From Podocnemis expansa (lineage: Eukaryota > Chordata > Testudines > Podocnemididae): DNA of 64,000 nt. A model generated the notes under the pieces. That model did not search any database. It was not told the origin of the DNA and saw only the letters and a program-made list of their open reading frames with translations. Shown here in pieces: positions 52,119-63,461 of this stretch; the first letter of the stretch is position 1, and every line of letters starts with the position of its first letter. The stretch spans positions 12,102,142 to 12,166,141 of the forward strand of contig ML681997.1 in NCBI GenBank assembly GCA_007922195.1, in the 5' to 3' direction. The translations under genes and the position numbers were made by a program.

Positions 52119-54956
52119 ATAGTGTCACAAAGTTTTTATTTTATTTCTCATCTGAAAGACAGCATTCAACTGTTGAAAGCTGCATACTGTTCTTGAATGG
52201 GTGGGGAAATGACTCAGGGAAGAATGACACATAATGAGTCACTACCATCATCTCTAGCATCTGGGGTTTCCTTGGAGATCTCCCATTTAAGTACTAGATT
52301 CATCTTGCTTATTTTACCAGATCTGATAGGATCAGAGCCAGAGGTAGCATGGCTCCCATGTATCATCACCAGAGAGTCCAGATGCATTCTGCACTGAGTC
52401 AGGGAAAAAAACAAAGGAGCTACAGAATCATATTGTATATTGAAGGTATTTCTGAAATATCAGATCATTCAGATCAAACCAGTGCCTGAAATACCATAAG
52501 TAAGAATATTCCTACATGACTTATGAAATGAAGAGAAACATGAAGTACCTGAAAGTTCATGAGCCAGTTTTGCAGGATGAATATGTTTGTATGACCATGT
52601 TATCAGTGTATTTATCTGAGTTTTGCTGTAGTTTATCCTGACTACGTGGCTACTGTTTTCCAATGCAGAAGATCATTCTAGACCAGATTCTAATTGAAGA
52701 TGTCCTGTTTTGGGCTTACCTAGCTTTAGGCTTTGAATGGTACAAGACTAGCAGTCTAACCAAACTGTGAAATACACCTGTGGGCTTATTGAAAGAATGT
52801 TAAAAAGAAGAAATGTTTCTTGTGGCTTAATACTTTGCTTGACTAGTATAGGATGTGACAATGGGAGATACTTGGTCTTCATTTAATTAAGAATAGAACT
52901 GGTTGAAATGAGGGCTTTCTGATTTGTTTCATGGGGAAATTTTGCAGTTTCCAAATTTATTTCTGAATCAGAAACAATCCAAATTTGTCATGAACCAGGA
53001 ATCCCAAAACCACCCAGAAAACTTTGTGTTTCCAAAACAAAACTGCTCCCCTTCAGCTGCTGAATGAAACTCACAAGAATGTCAGTTCTGCTTAGTGGCT
53101 GCTGTGGACAGAGCTGTCTCAGGTGGGTGCAGGGCCCTGGGTGAATCACCCTTTGCGGGGCCCCCAATCATCACCCTGGGCACTGGGCAGCTGGGACCAG
53201 CTGGCCCATTGAAGGGCAGGCCCCTGTGCCAGCTGTCCTATGTCAAGGACTGGGTGAGCCAGCCAAAAGTGGCAGAACAAGAGAGCAGGGTCTGGTTTTT
53301 CAGCTGCCCCTAAGCCAGTGGTTGTCAAATTTTTTTCCTCAGGACCTAGCTCCGGATCCCTCTGCCACGCAGCATCCCTCCGCTGAAAAAAAGTGGCCGC
53401 TGCCAGAAAATTGAACAGTGACAATGGCTGCGGTGGGGAGTGAGGGGCTGGGCGGCAATCCCTTAAGGCTTTCATCCTTTCTCTTGAGGCGTCTATTGTA
53501 TCTCTGAAATCTACACATCAATTTGAGATCACCTACATGGAACATGCAAAGGGTCATGTCACATGCCATGCTCTTGTCTCAAATTAGGAAGTATGTCAAG
53601 TCTCTAAAACTACATGTAATATTCTGAAGTGTGTGTGTGGGAGCGCCTTGCAATTGGGGGAGGGGGGCAACTGGGTGGAGAAATGAGATGGAAGTGCTGA
53701 GACAAGGGAAGGAGAAGAGACCCAACGCCAGGCTGGAAAGAAAGGTCCTGCACGATCCTTTTTGCTGCTGAGCCTGTCCAAGTCCGTCCAGGTCCCGGTC
53801 CCTTCTCTACTACCAAATCCCAGGATCTGAAGCGGCCCCTCTGGGTTCCACTTTCACCTCTCCCCTTCCTCTGCTCCCTGAGTCTGCATGAGTTTCCATA
53901 AACACACAATTGTCCACAATATTGTGACTTAAGGGGTGCTAACCCTCTCTGCTTGGCCTGGTAACCCCTGGCACCCCTGCATAAGGTAGCAACACAATGG
54001 GGCTATCCACCCCCCCTTTCAGATTAGGACCTTGTTATAATTTCTCCTTCCAGCAGATCCATCCCTGTGTTGGATTTTATTCTGTTACTTAGGCTTTCTA
54101 ATTGTAGAAAAAATACTATACTTTGTAACACAGACTCCTACTGGAACAGTTTGCTTTTCTCTTCTGTTTTTAATTAGCAGTCAAAAAATCACTGGAGTTT
54201 TGATTATAATCTACAAGTTATAACTTTTGTTGCAAGCAACCCACTGAAAAAAGAGGCAAGTCCTATTTTGCAAAAATAACTGCAATCCCCATTTCCCAGA
54301 AATGGTGGAATAAGGGCGTTCACAGTTTTTTCTTTTCTTCATTGGGTCTCTTGATAAAAAAAACACAGAGGTTGCTTGCCAGTGACCTCAGTCCTTTTCA
54401 TATGAATGAGAGAAGCCCAAAGAGATACTGACTCAGAGAGGAGGCATAGAGGTTGTTTGAACAACAATTAGCACCTCATTGTTAGTCCTAATGACTCACC
54501 TTTGTTGCAATGTTAATCTACTGCCATAAGCAACTTTCACTCCAAGCCACTCCTGGCCCTGTGAACCAGGCTGCCACTTTTGGCCAGTTTGCCCAGTCCC
54601 TGGCATTGGGGGGTACTGTGGGAGGCCAGCAGTGCACCCGTCGTGGGACCCCCAAAGTGCAGCACCCTGGGCAGCTGCCCCTCTTGCCCTACCCTAGGGA
54701 CGGCGCTGGCTGTGAATCCCAGGGTCTGTGGCTCCAGGGCAGCCCCTCCATGTGGAATGTCCCAATCTTGGAGCTGCTAGGGCTTCTAGGGTCAAACCAG
54801 GGTTCTCAGAGCTTCCAGACTCCTTGCTGCAGAGCTGTGAACCAAGCCCTAGTTAGAGCTCAGGCTCCTAGGACTTTCAAGGTCCCCACTGCATAGCAGG
54901 AATCATCCTTGCATAACTGGCTGCTGTGGACCCTAAAAGACAGGTTCCCTGGTCAA
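52119..54956. other. unassigned DNA with GC-rich repeat-like patches
   Basis: 53098-53230 and 54560-54720 share phrases (ggggcccccaa / gggacccccaa and ccctgggca) and may be copies of one old MITE. At 53314 starts ccagtggttgtcaaat, a hAT MITE left end without a visible partner. I see no gene. Confidence 0.35.
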
Positions 54957-55884
54957 AGAATCATAGAATATTAGGGTTAGAAGGTACCTCATGAGGTCAT
55001 CTAGTCCAACCCCCTGCTAAAAGTAGGACCACTTCCACTAAATCATCCCAGCCAGGGTTTTGTCTAACCAGGCCTTAAATGTTTCCAAAGATGGAGATTC
55101 CATCACCTCCCTAGGTAACCCATTCCAGTGCCTCTCCATTTTCCTAGTGAGAAAGTTTTTCCTAATATGCAACTTCGATTTTCCCAGCTGCAATTTGAAA
55201 CCATTGCTCCTTGTTCTGTCCTCTTTTACTACAGAGAACAGGCTAGACACCTCGTCTTTGGAGCATTCCTTCAAGTAATTGAAGGTAGTTATCAAATGCC
55301 TCTTCAGTCTTCTCTTCTGCAGACTAAATAAGCCTAGTTCCTTCAGCGTCTCCTCATAAGTCGTGTGCCCCAGCCTCCTAATCATTTTCATTGCCGTCCA
55401 TTGGACTCTTTGTAATTTGTCCACATCCTTTATATAGTGGGGAGCCCAAAACTGGGCACAATATTCCAGGTGCAGCCTCGCCAGTGTTGAATAGAGGGAA
55501 ATAATCACGTGCCTTCATCTGCTGGCAATGCTCCTCTTGATACGGTCCAATATGCTGTTGGCCTTTTTGGCAACAAGGGCACACCATTGACTCATATCCA
55601 GCTTCCTGTCCACAATAACCCTCAGGTCCTTTTCTACAGAGCTGCTACTTAGCTGGTCGGTCCCTAACCTGTAGCAGAACATGGGATTTTTCCAGCCTAA
55701 GTGCAGGACTTTGCACTTGTCCTTGTTGAATCTCATGAGATTTGTTTTGACCCAATGCTCCAATTTGTGTAGGTCTCCCTGAATCCTATCCCTGCCTTCT
55801 AGGATGTTTACCATTCTCCCCAGCTTGGTGTCATCCACAAATTTACTAGGCGTGCAATCTACCCCATGATCCAGATCATTAATG
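54957..55884 (-). mobile_element. older CR1, 3' piece of a split copy
   Basis: Minus-strand CR1 from the RT active site to the 3' tail. The frame 55515-55892 starts FINDLDHGVDCTPSKFVDDTK, with FVDD for the usual FADD; the frame 55038-55508 carries the C-terminal part ending RHWNGLPREVMESPSLETFK and LAGMI. One frame break separates them at about 55510. The 3' tail ends at cttctaaccctaatattcta in the sense of the element. Its upstream half is at 60498-60670. Confidence 0.9.
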
Positions 55885-55889
55885 AAGAT
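55885..55889. repeat. target-site duplication of young CR1 (right copy in element sense)
   Basis: AAGAT on the plus strand. The same five bases stand at 60493-60497. Removing 55890-60497 joins the older CR1 reading frame as LFN-I-FINDLD, which supports the assignment. Confidence 0.8.
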
Positions 55890-56078
55890 CATAGAATCAT
55901 AGAATCATAGGGTTGGAAGGGACCCCACGAGGTCATCTAGTCCAACCCCCTGCCAAAAAAAGCAGGACCACTCCCATTAGATCATCCCAGTCAGTGTTTT
56001 GTCCAGCTGGGACTTGAACACCTCCAGAGATGGAGATTCCACCACCTCCCTAGGCAGCTTATTCCAATGCTTCACCAC

Positions 56079-58973
56079 TCACCTAGTAAGGAAGTTTTTC
56101 CTAATATCCAGCCTGGACCGCCCCAGCTGCAACTTGAAACCATTGCTTCTCGTTCTGCCCTCTGTTACTACCGAGAACAGTCGAGCTCCCTCCTCCTTGG
56201 AGCAACCCTTCAAGTAGTTGAAGGTTGCTATCAAATCCCCCCTCAGTCTTCTCTTCTGCAGGCTAAATAAGCCTAGTTCCTTCAGTCTTTCTTCATAGGG
56301 CTTGTGCTCCAGCCCTTTGATCATTTTGGTTGCCCTCCTCTGGACTCTCTCTAATTTGTCCATGTCCTTTTTGTAGTGAGGAGCCCAAAACTGGACACAG
56401 TATTCCAGATGTGGCCTCACTAGTGCAGAATAGAGGGGAATGATCACATCCCTCGATCTGCTGGCAACACTTCTACTGATGCAGCCCAGTATGCCATTGG
56501 CCTTTCTGGCAGCAAGCGCACACTGCTGACTCATATCCAGCTTCCCATCCACCATGACTCCCAGGTCCTTTTCTCCAGTGCTGCTATTTAGCTGATCACT
56601 CCCCAGCCTGTAGCAGTACATGGGGTTTTTTCGTCCCAAGTGCAGGATTTTACACTTGTCCTTGTTGAACCTCATGAGATTCCTCTTGGCCCACTGCTCC
56701 AATTTGTCTAGGTCTCCCTGAATCCTGTCCCTGCCCTCTAGGGTGTCTACCATTCCCCCCAGTTTGGTATCATCTGCAAACTTACCAAGTGTGCAATCTA
56801 TCCCATCATCGAGATCATTAATGAAAACATTGAACAGAACTGGCCCCAGGACCGACCCCTGGGGCACACCACTCGTTACTGCTTGCCAACTTGACATGGA
56901 CCCATTGATTCCTACACGCTGAAACCGTTGTTCTAGCCAGTTTTCTATCCACCTTACAGTCCATGCATCTAACCCATACTTCCTTAATTTGCCAATGAGA
57001 ATGCTGTGGGAAACTGTATCAAAAGCCTTGCTAAAGTCAAGGTATATCACATCAACGGATCTTCCCGCATCCACAAATCCAGTCATCTCATCATAGAAGG
57101 CGATGAGGTTGGTCAGGCATGATTTACCCTTGGTGAATCCATGCTGACTGTTCCTGATTACTCTACATTCCTCCAAGTGTTTCAGGATGGATTCTTTGAG
57201 AAGCTGCTCCATGATTTTTCCGGGGATTGAGGTGAGGCTGACAGGTCTGTAATTCCCTGGATCGTCCTTTTTGCCTTTCTTGAAGATAGGTACTATATTT
57301 GCTTTTTTCCAGTCCTCTGGCACCTCCCCTGTTCGCCACGAGTTTTCAAAGATAATGGCCAATGGTACTGCTATCTCATCAGCCAGCTCCCTCAGCACCC
57401 TCGGATGCAGTTCATCTGGCCCCATGGACTTGTGCACATCTAGTTTCTTTAAGCAGTCCCTAACCTGACCTTCTGTCACCAAGGGCCTCTCTTCTTCTCC
57501 CCAGTCTACCGTACCTAGTGTAGTGGGCTGGGAGCTGACCCTGCTTGTGAAAACTGAAGTAAAAAAAGCATTGAGCACTTCAGCTTTTTCCTCATCCTCT
57601 GTCACGAGGATGCCTGCCCCATTCAGTAAGGGACCTACACCATCCCTGATCCTCTTCTTGTTATTGATATACTTGTAGAACCCCTTCCTGTTATCCTTCA
57701 CATCCCTTGCTAGTCGCAACTCCATTTGTCCTTTGGCCTTTCTGATTTTATCCCTGCAGTCCCGAGCAATGTCTTTATATGCCTCCTTAGTCATCTGTCC
57801 TAGCTTCCACTTCCTGTAAGCGTCCTTTTTATGCTTCAGCTCAGTGCAGAGCTCTCTGTTAAGCCACAGTGGGCGCCTTCCACATTTGCTGTGCTTTCTC
57901 CTTATGGGAATTGTATCTTCCTGTGCCCTTAGCAGGGTTTCTTTAAAATGCACCCAACTCTCTTGCACACCTTTCCCCTTCAGATCAGCCTCCCAAGGGA
58001 TCCTGCCCATCAGTTCCCTGAGGGAGACAAAATCTGCTTTTCTGAAGTCCAGGGTCTGTGTTTTGCTTCTTTCCTTCTTTCCTTTAATCATCAACTTGAA
58101 CTCAATCATTTCATGGTCACTGCTACCCAGGCTGCCATTGACTTCTACTTCCCTGATAAATTCTTCTCTATTTGTGAGCAGCAGATTGAGAGGCGCAAGG
58201 CCCCTAGTTGGTTGCTCCAGCATTTGTACCAGGAAGTTGTCCTCAACACTCTCCAGAAACTTCCTGGATTGCCTGTGCACTGCTGTATTGGCCTTCCAGC
58301 AGATGTCAGGGTAATTGAAGTCCCCCATGAGAACCAGGGCCTGTGCTCTAGAAACTTCTGTCAGTTGTCCACAGAATGCCTCATCCACCTCCTCCTTCTG
58401 ATCTGGTGGTCTGTAGCAGACACCTACCACAACATCCCCCTTGTTGCTCTCCCCTCTAAACTTAACCCACAGACTTTCAACTGGCTTGTTTCCACTTTCA
58501 TAATGAAGCTCTGAGCAGTCATAGAGCTCCTTTACATATAGTGCTACTCCTCCCCCTTTCCTTCCCTGCCTGTCCTTCCTGAACAGTCTATACCCATCTA
58601 TTGCAGAGCTCCAGTCATGCAAACTATTCCACCACATCTCTGTTATCCCAATTATGTCATAGTTCTTTGTCTGCGCCAGTACTACCAATTCCTCCTGCTT
58701 GTTTCCCAGGCTCCTTGCATTTGTGTATTGGCACCTAAGATACCCAGCTGATTGCCCTACTTTCCCATTTTGATTTTTAATTCTATTGTATCTACCTCCC
58801 TGGATTTTCTTTTGGTGTTGACCTCCCCCACCTGCCTCAGGCATTAGGGCTTCATTAGAGCATCTAAGAAAGTTATTTGATTCCCCCTGCATGTTCCAAC
58901 TATCCTCTCTTCTATCCCTGTAGTTACAGTCCCGGCACCCCCCAAGATCCATCCCATCCCCCTGGTCTCCCAC
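56079..58973 (-). CDS. CR1 ORF2: APE endonuclease and reverse transcriptase (964 aa)
   Basis: The enzyme nicks target DNA and reverse transcribes the LINE RNA from the nick. Residues 79-300 form the APE-type endonuclease: YTNARSL (83-89), the metal-binding glutamate in GITEMWW (E112), [10 protein letters not shown] (217-226) and SSDHEM (284-289). The usual LDLLLTN reads PLNLLLTN, with asparagine at 263. Residues 440-830 form the [12 protein letters not shown] (573-582), [22 protein letters not shown] (644-656), [10 protein letters not shown] (702-711) and active site FADD (732-735). The frame ends at RKNFLTR with a TGA; 33 more codons with the conserved WN.LP and SLEVFK motifs follow in frame up to a TAA near 55980, so the last tail is lost by a nonsense change. 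The first ATG, 44 bases after the ORF1 stop, is taken as the start. Confidence 0.93.
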   Translation of the reverse strand: MGDQGDGMDLGGCRDCNYRDRREDSWNMQGESNNFLRCSNEALMPEAGGGGQHQKKIQGGRYNRIKNQNGKVGQSAGYLRCQYTNARSLGNKQEELVVLAQTKNYDIIGITEMWWNSLHDWSSAIDGYRLFRKDRQGRKGGGVALYVKELYDCSELHYESGNKPVESLWVKFRGESNKGDVVVGVCYRPPDQKEEVDEAFCGQLTEVSRAQALVLMGDFNYPDICWKANTAVHRQSRKFLESVEDNFLVQMLEQPTRGLAPLNLLLTNREEFIREVEVNGSLGSSDHEMIEFKLMIKGKKERSKTQTLDFRKADFVSLRELMGRIPWEADLKGKGVQESWVHFKETLLRAQEDTIPIRRKHSKCGRRPLWLNRELCTELKHKKDAYRKWKLGQMTKEAYKDIARDCRDKIRKAKGQMELRLARDVKDNRKGFYKYINNKKRIRDGVGPLLNGAGILVTEDEEKAEVLNAFFTSVFTSRVSSQPTTLGTVDWGEEERPLVTEGQVRDCLKKLDVHKSMGPDELHPRVLRELADEIAVPLAIIFENSWRTGEVPEDWKKANIVPIFKKGKKDDPGNYRPVSLTSIPGKIMEQLLKESILKHLEECRVIRNSQHGFTKGKSCLTNLIAFYDEMTGFVDAGRSVDVIYLDFSKAFDTVSHSILIGKLRKYGLDAWTVRWIENWLEQRFQRVGINGSMSSWQAVTSGVPQGSVLGPVLFNVFINDLDDGIDCTLGKFADDTKLGGMVDTLEGRDRIQGDLDKLEQWAKRNLMRFNKDKCKILHLGRKNPMYCYRLGSDQLNSSTGEKDLGVMVDGKLDMSQQCALAARKANGILGCISRSVASRSRDVIIPLYSALVRPHLEYCVQFWAPHYKKDMDKLERVQRRATKMIKGLEHKPYEERLKELGLFSLQKRRLRGDLIATFNYLKGCSKEEGARLFSVVTEGRTRSNGFKLQLGRSRLDIRKNFLTR

Positions 58974-59017
58974 ATAGTCACTTACCTGTGGGCTTTGGTC
59001 TCCTTCCCCCTTCAGAC

Positions 59018-60082
59018 CTAGTTTAAAGCCCTCCTCACTAGGTCAGCCAGTCTGCGTCCAAATACGCTCTTCCCCTTCCTCGAAAGATGGAGTCCATCTC
59101 TGCCTAGCAGTCCTTCTTCCTGAAACAGCAACCCATGGTCAAGGAAGCCAAAGCCCTCCTGACGACACCATCTTCGCAGCCAAACGTTCATCTCCAGGAT
59201 GCATCTGTCTCTGCTCAGGCCTCTACCCTTGACCGGAAGAATCGAGGAGAACACCACCTGTGCTCCAAACTCCTTCACCCGCGCTCCCAGAGCCCTGAAG
59301 TCACCTTTGATGTGCCGAGGATCACCTCTTGCAGTATCATTGGTTCCCACATGGATGAGAAGCATGGGGTAGTAGTCAGAGGGCCGGATGATTCTTGACA
59401 ATCCCTCCGTAACGTCTCGGATGCGGGCACCTGGCAGGCAGCATACCTCTCGAGAGACCTTGTCAGGGCGACAGACGGGTGCCTCCGTCCCCCTCAGAAG
59501 TGAGTCCCCAACCACCACAACTCTATGTTTCCTCCTAGCTGTGGTGGCTGTGATCCTCCCAGCCTCGGGGGTGCATGGCCTCTCCTCTTCCACCTCCTTC
59601 ACCGTCTCTAGCACCGCATAATGATTCTTCACCACAACAGAGGGTGGGTTGTGGGCAGGGGTGGAGCACTGCCTACTGCCAGAGGTAACCAGCTGCCAGT
59701 GTCCTCCCCCTGCCACAGGCTCCCCATCCAGCTCCAGTGTTGTGGCAGTAGTCCCTGGCACCTGGATAGTGCCCTCCTTCTTGCACTTCTCCTCGTGGAT
59801 GCTGTCGAGGAACTTCTCCAGGGTGTGGATACTCCTAAGCCGAGACACCTCCTCCTGTAACTCTCCCACCTGCCTCCTGAGAGATTCCACCAGCAGGCAC
59901 CTGTCACATCGATTCATCTCCCCAGCCTGATCGTTGGAGACAGGGAACTGCAGGCTGCAGTCCCTGCAAGTCCACACCAGGGTCTGGGTAGAGATATCTA
60001 TGGTCAGGATGTCTGTCTGGCTACAGGCACAGGTAGAAGAGACAGAAGGGGTGCTGGCAGCAGTGTGGCTCCTCTTCACCAT
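59018..60082 (-). CDS. CR1 ORF1: zinc-finger / SGNH esterase protein (354 aa)
   Basis: ORF1 proteins of CR1 bind the LINE RNA and carry an esterase. At residues 39-62 two CXXC pairs (CRDC and CDRC) form a small zinc-binding, PHD-like module. Residues 64-97 are coiled-coil-like ([16 protein letters not shown]). After a low-complexity linker the SGNH hydrolase domain follows: block [11 protein letters not shown] with the nucleophile serine at 194, the glycine region CLPGARIRD (215-223), block III HVGTND (244-249) and block V DGLHLS with aspartate 329 and histidine 332. All catalytic residues are present and the frame has no break. ATG at 60080-60082 lies three bases from a 57-bp repeat that also stands at the 5' end of the element. 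ORF2 follows 44 bases downstream. Confidence 0.93.
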   Translation of the reverse strand: MVKRSHTAASTPSVSSTCACSQTDILTIDISTQTLVWTCRDCSLQFPVSNDQAGEMNRCDRCLLVESLRRQVGELQEEVSRLRSIHTLEKFLDSIHEEKCKKEGTIQVPGTTATTLELDGEPVAGGGHWQLVTSGSRQCSTPAHNPPSVVVKNHYAVLETVKEVEEERPCTPEAGRITATTARRKHRVVVVGDSLLRGTEAPVCRPDKVSREVCCLPGARIRDVTEGLSRIIRPSDYYPMLLIHVGTNDTARGDPRHIKGDFRALGARVKEFGAQVVFSSILPVKGRGLSRDRCILEMNVWLRRWCRQEGFGFLDHGLLFQEEGLLGRDGLHLSRKGKSVFGRRLADLVRRALN

Positions 60083-60085
60083 CGT

Positions 60086-60142
60086 GGCTTCACAAACTCC
60101 TTCCCTCTCAAACTCCCCTGTTTGCTGTCCCCTGTTCGCAAG
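60086..60142 (-). repeat. 57-bp repeat in CR1 5' region, copy next to ORF1
   Basis: Plus-strand words ggcttcacaaactccttcc to cccctgttcgcaag. An essentially identical copy is at 60439-60495, at the extreme 5' end of the element, 353 bases away. Confidence 0.9.
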
Positions 60143-60438
60143 CTCCCTCTGGTCGCTCAGCCACTGGCTTTTAAAGCCTTCTCTGCCTAGGTCAGCCCTG
60201 GCCCCTCGTTAAACACACAGGGGAAGGCTGACCACAAGGCTGATTGAGGCTGGTGCTCAAAGGTGATCAGGGAACAATGGTGCAAACAGCCCCCACCCAC
60301 AGTAAGAAACAACTAACAGAAGTCAGCTGTAAGGGAAAAGTCAAACAGACAAACACACACAGTTAGCAAACCCTCACCCAAGCAACGCTCTGTCCCTTGC
60401 TGCTTTCAGCTAGGGGATCGCCTTCACCTCCTTCTCGG
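60143..60438 (-). promoter_or_regulatory. CR1 5' untranslated region between the two repeats
   Basis: Non-coding, GC-richer near ORF1. In element sense it holds gcttgggtgagggtttgc and, further on, a pyrimidine-rich tract ending cccttacag (about 60326-60340). These look like a splice donor and acceptor, but order and spacing alone do not prove use. A promoter for the element is expected in or near this region. Confidence 0.4.
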
Positions 60439-60495
60439 GGCTTCACAAACTCCTTCCCTCTCAAACTCCCCTGTTTGCTGTCCCCTGTTCGCAAG
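60439..60495 (-). repeat. 57-bp repeat in CR1 5' region, 5'-terminal copy
   Basis: Same sequence as 60086-60142. It ends at the duplicated AAGAT, with its last bases (aag) overlapping the target-site duplication. Confidence 0.9.
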
Positions 60496-60497
60496 AT

Positions 60498-60670
60498 GTT
60501 GAACAGAATCAGCCCCGGGACCAACACCTGGGGCACTCTGTTTTTTACTTGTTGCCAAGTAGACATTAAGCCATTGATCTCTACCTCCTGACCCCGATGA
60601 TCTACCCAGCTTTCTATCCACCTGGGGCAATTCAGCAACAGGTGAGCTATATCCAAGTTACAGGCCTTGG
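60498..60670 (-). mobile_element. older CR1, 5' piece of a split copy
   Basis: On the minus strand it encodes CPRWIESWVDHRGQEVEING and VLVPGLILFNI, matching [17 protein letters not shown] and VLGPVLFN of the young ORF2. It ends exactly at the target-site duplication, and its continuation is at 55884. In element sense the copy starts near the AFD motif, so it is 5' truncated. Confidence 0.85.
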
Positions 60671-61741
60671 GAGACTGGGGTCCTGGCAGCTTAGCAAACA
60701 TGGAAACTCTGCTTTTGATTCACCTGAAGTTCATTGAACCAGAGATGTTTCCACAGAACAATTTGGTTTTAAGAATTAACGCTTCCTGATGAAATTTCTG
60801 TTTTGTGAGAAAATTTCTGATGGCTTGAATTAAGATCCTGGTTCCCACTGTTCTGAGTGTCACCATTTTAAGTGATTCAATCAATTATTTTAAAGACTCT
60901 ATTGTTCTTTCCATCAAAACTTTTCAATACAGCCACTTCTAACATCATATTGGAAGTGTGAATTTTCTCCAACTGACCAGTCATGCATCCTCTACTTTGA
61001 CTCACAATCTTGAGCAGAGAAAAATCAGTTTGTTGGTGTAAATCCTATGCATGTTGTGTAGGAAAAGCAATCAGCAATAATTTCTGCAGCTGGCTCTATA
61101 CCAGAACACTGGGTCAGAAGTGCTTCCAGATATGAATTCTCAGATAAGAATTCATATATGAACTTCTCAGTTTGATTCCATTTTTGGTGACAGCACTGAA
61201 TTCTTATGGAATGAAGAAAATATGCATGTGTATTTGAACTGTCAATACTGTTCAGAACATTCAAACTTCCATTTTACATGGTTTGAATAGATACTCTGAA
61301 TCTAGTAGGCATTATTCTGTCTTGGAAAGAAAAGATGCCATATCATGATGTTCTTTGAGCACCTTGTTACCACCTGCGTTAGTATGAAGACGTCTATTCT
61401 GTCCCTGTGTGGGTCAGTTCCCTGATCGCGCTGATTACTGACAACATAAGCATAAGGCTCTGGCCTCACTCTCTCTTTACAGGTTAGTGACAAGCACACT
61501 CCAATCTCTGGCACCTCCAGCTGTCTCCTGGAGTGTCCAGCATTTGCTCCACTGGAAACTCATGAAATTACCAGGCCTGCTGTTTCCAAAATAACAGTGC
61601 ACTGCAGCTTACTAGTTTGCTTTAGAACACAGCTTTGTTCAACACACAGCACTTAGATTTCTTTCTAGAAAAAGCAAGCATAAGAAAGAATAGAGATTCA
61701 AATGATAACAAACTGGGAAAAAAAATCATAACATGGACATA
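60671..61741. other. unassigned AT-rich DNA
   Basis: Short words such as gaaatttctgttttgtgagaa at 60790 look like an old repeat, but I cannot name it. The open frames 61025-61514 lack domains. Confidence 0.4.
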
Positions 61742-62339
61742 ATCAAGCCAGCTCCTCCATCAAATGGTAATTCACTGGCTCCTCCACTAATGTGATTTAT
61801 GCCATCATGTGGGGGCATTGCCCCCACATCTAATACATTGGACATGGACACACACACACACACACACACACGCTCCAGTTGCTGAGTACTTCCATCTTTC
61901 TAATAACTCCACTGATGCTTTGTTAATGACTGTCTTCAAGAAAGTCAGTGGGACATCAAGACTTCAAAGATAAATAGCTGAAATTGAATTAATATTCAAA
62001 TTAAATTGTGTGAAAGCAGGATTGAACCATGACTATGGCTTCTTTCCCTGTAACAAGAAGTAATTTGACTTCACGCTTCTCTATGTGCTGTTTCCCAGTT
62101 TTGAATCTTAACAAATGCTCTGATTTGTGGTTCCTGTATGACCTGAGCCCATGTCTTACACTGTCTTGCATTTATTTTCATCCCATTCTGTAAGTTCTCC
62201 CTCTTCAAAGCGTCTGACAAAGTGGGATTTTCTCCCACGAAAGCTCACGTGACAAATAAATCTGTTAGTTTTTAAGTGCCACAGGACTCCGTGCTTTTTT
62301 TGCTTTACTAGACTAACATGGCTGCCCCTTTGGAACTTG
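61742..62339 (+). mobile_element. PLE 3' fragment with terminal repeat
   Basis: It begins in the coding tail: after a stop-ridden GIY-YIG remnant (gatttatgccatcatg ... ctaatacattggacatgg), an (AC)n run at 61848-61870, then ccatctttctaataactcc and the 3' region up to actagactaacatggctgcc. The hammerhead-like segment at 62214-62250 has CTGACAA for CTGANGA, so the core is damaged. Confidence 0.8.
61848..61871. repeat. (AC)n microsatellite in PLE fragment
   Basis: A pure AC alternation of about 24 bases interrupts the PLE just after the GIY-YIG remnant, where the copy at 44320-44370 has an A-rich caaaacaaacaaaaaaaccc. Confidence 0.9.
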
Positions 62340-62753
62340 GCAAAATCATAACATGCATTCTATGGCCTAGATGTAACTAACAAGTTATATTCCTGGCTAA
62401 AAAAGATTATCTCATCCAAAGGTTTTCTCAGTGTTTTCAGCCACACCTTCCTGAGATTTCTCTTTCATGAAAAATCCACTGTCCTTTTACTTCGCAGGTG
62501 AAGAGATGCAAGACTGTCTTTTTTCTCCCTTAGCCAGACCAACCAGATCTTTGATCTTCACCAGAAAACAGATCTTCCTCACATTTGCTTTTTATTTCTT
62601 CCTGTTAGTTTCCCTTTGAAGTCCCGCAAGAGCACTTCAATTGCATTTGATTCAGCATGTTAACAGACGTCTGTTGCAAGACACACAACGGCTAATAAGA
62701 AGGTGAGAGAGAGTGAGTTAGACAGAAGTGTTTCCCATTTCCTATATGAAGAA
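62340..62753. other. unassigned DNA
   Basis: Nothing is recognised in this stretch. A gagagagag run lies at about 62705. Confidence 0.4.
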
Positions 62754-62996
62754 AAACAAACGAGGATCCCTGTGGTATCTTAAAGACTAACAAAGGTATT
62801 TGGGCATAAGATTTCATGGGCTTGAACCTGCTTTGTCAGATGCATGAAAAGGAACTACAGTCTGTTGGTTGTATATATATATATATATGCAAAGACGTGC
62901 ATATCATTTGTTAAATTATCAGTCTTTAAGGTGCCCCAGAACTCCTTGTTTATTTTGCTGAAACAGGCTAATATGGTTACCCTTCTGGAACCTGTT
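62754..62996 (+). mobile_element. PLE terminal repeats with (TA)n, inverted pair
   Basis: The left arm is in reverse sense (caaacgaggatccctgtgg ... gggcataagatttcatggg), the right arm forward (tcagtctttaaggtgcccc ... tggttacccttctgg). Between them is (TA)n at 62869-62889. The flanks share TGAAGAA (62747-62753 and 62997-63003), a possible 7-bp target duplication. It belongs to the subfamily of 47572. Confidence 0.7.
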
Positions 62997-63055
62997 TGAA
63001 GAAGTTTATCTCAAGGCACTCTACCTTTGAGTGACAGGCCTTTATCTACAAGGTT

Positions 63056-63222
63056 TTAAGAACATAAGAATGGTCATACTGAGCCAGACCAATGGTCCAT
63101 CTAGCCAAGTACCCTGTCTTCTGAGACTGTCCAAAGCCAGCTGCTTCAGAGGGAATGAACAAAACACATAAGCGTCAAATGATCCATCCCCTCTCACCCA
63201 TTCCAAACTTCTTGCAAAAGAG
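63056..63222 (-). mobile_element. old interspersed repeat, aagaacataagaa type
   Basis: It starts aagaacataagaatggtc, then gagccagaccaatggtcc and gatccatcccctctcacc. It is a very common sauropsid repeat, probably a CR1-related 3' end. The other strand of the same family is at 19660-19722. Confidence 0.6.
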
Positions 63223-63461
63223 ATGATTTTGCATTCTTATACATGTAGAGGTACACAGAAGTATGCGTATGTTCTAACATATTATCTGTACATGCATCTT
63301 GGAAAGATTATAGTGACCTGTGTGACTCAGACTTTCATTACAGACCTTACATGACATCACTTACCAGATGTGTATAAATACACTAGACTCACAGAACCTC
63401 AGAAGCTTTATGAATCTCTGGGCTGCCTATTATTTGACACAAAATAGCCCCTGGGTCACAC

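Larger units (their letters stand above)
55890..60492 (-). mobile_element. full-length young CR1 LINE, 4.6 kb
   Basis: The element has a 5' untranslated region (60083-60492), ORF1 (59018-60082), a 41-base gap, ORF2 (58973 down to a premature stop at 56079) and a 3' end with gtcccttccaaccctatg and ATTCTATGATTCTATG. A 5-bp duplication AAGAT flanks it. Most CR1 copies in such genomes are 5' truncated, so a copy with both ORFs is uncommon. It is inserted into an older CR1 in the same orientation. Confidence 0.92.

Noticed and set aside
57844..58514. Plus-strand frames of 156 and 188 residues
   Set aside because: They are antisense shadows of CR1 ORF2.
59135..60212. Plus-strand frames opposite CR1 ORF1
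   Set aside because: Antisense shadows of ORF1; no independent evidence.
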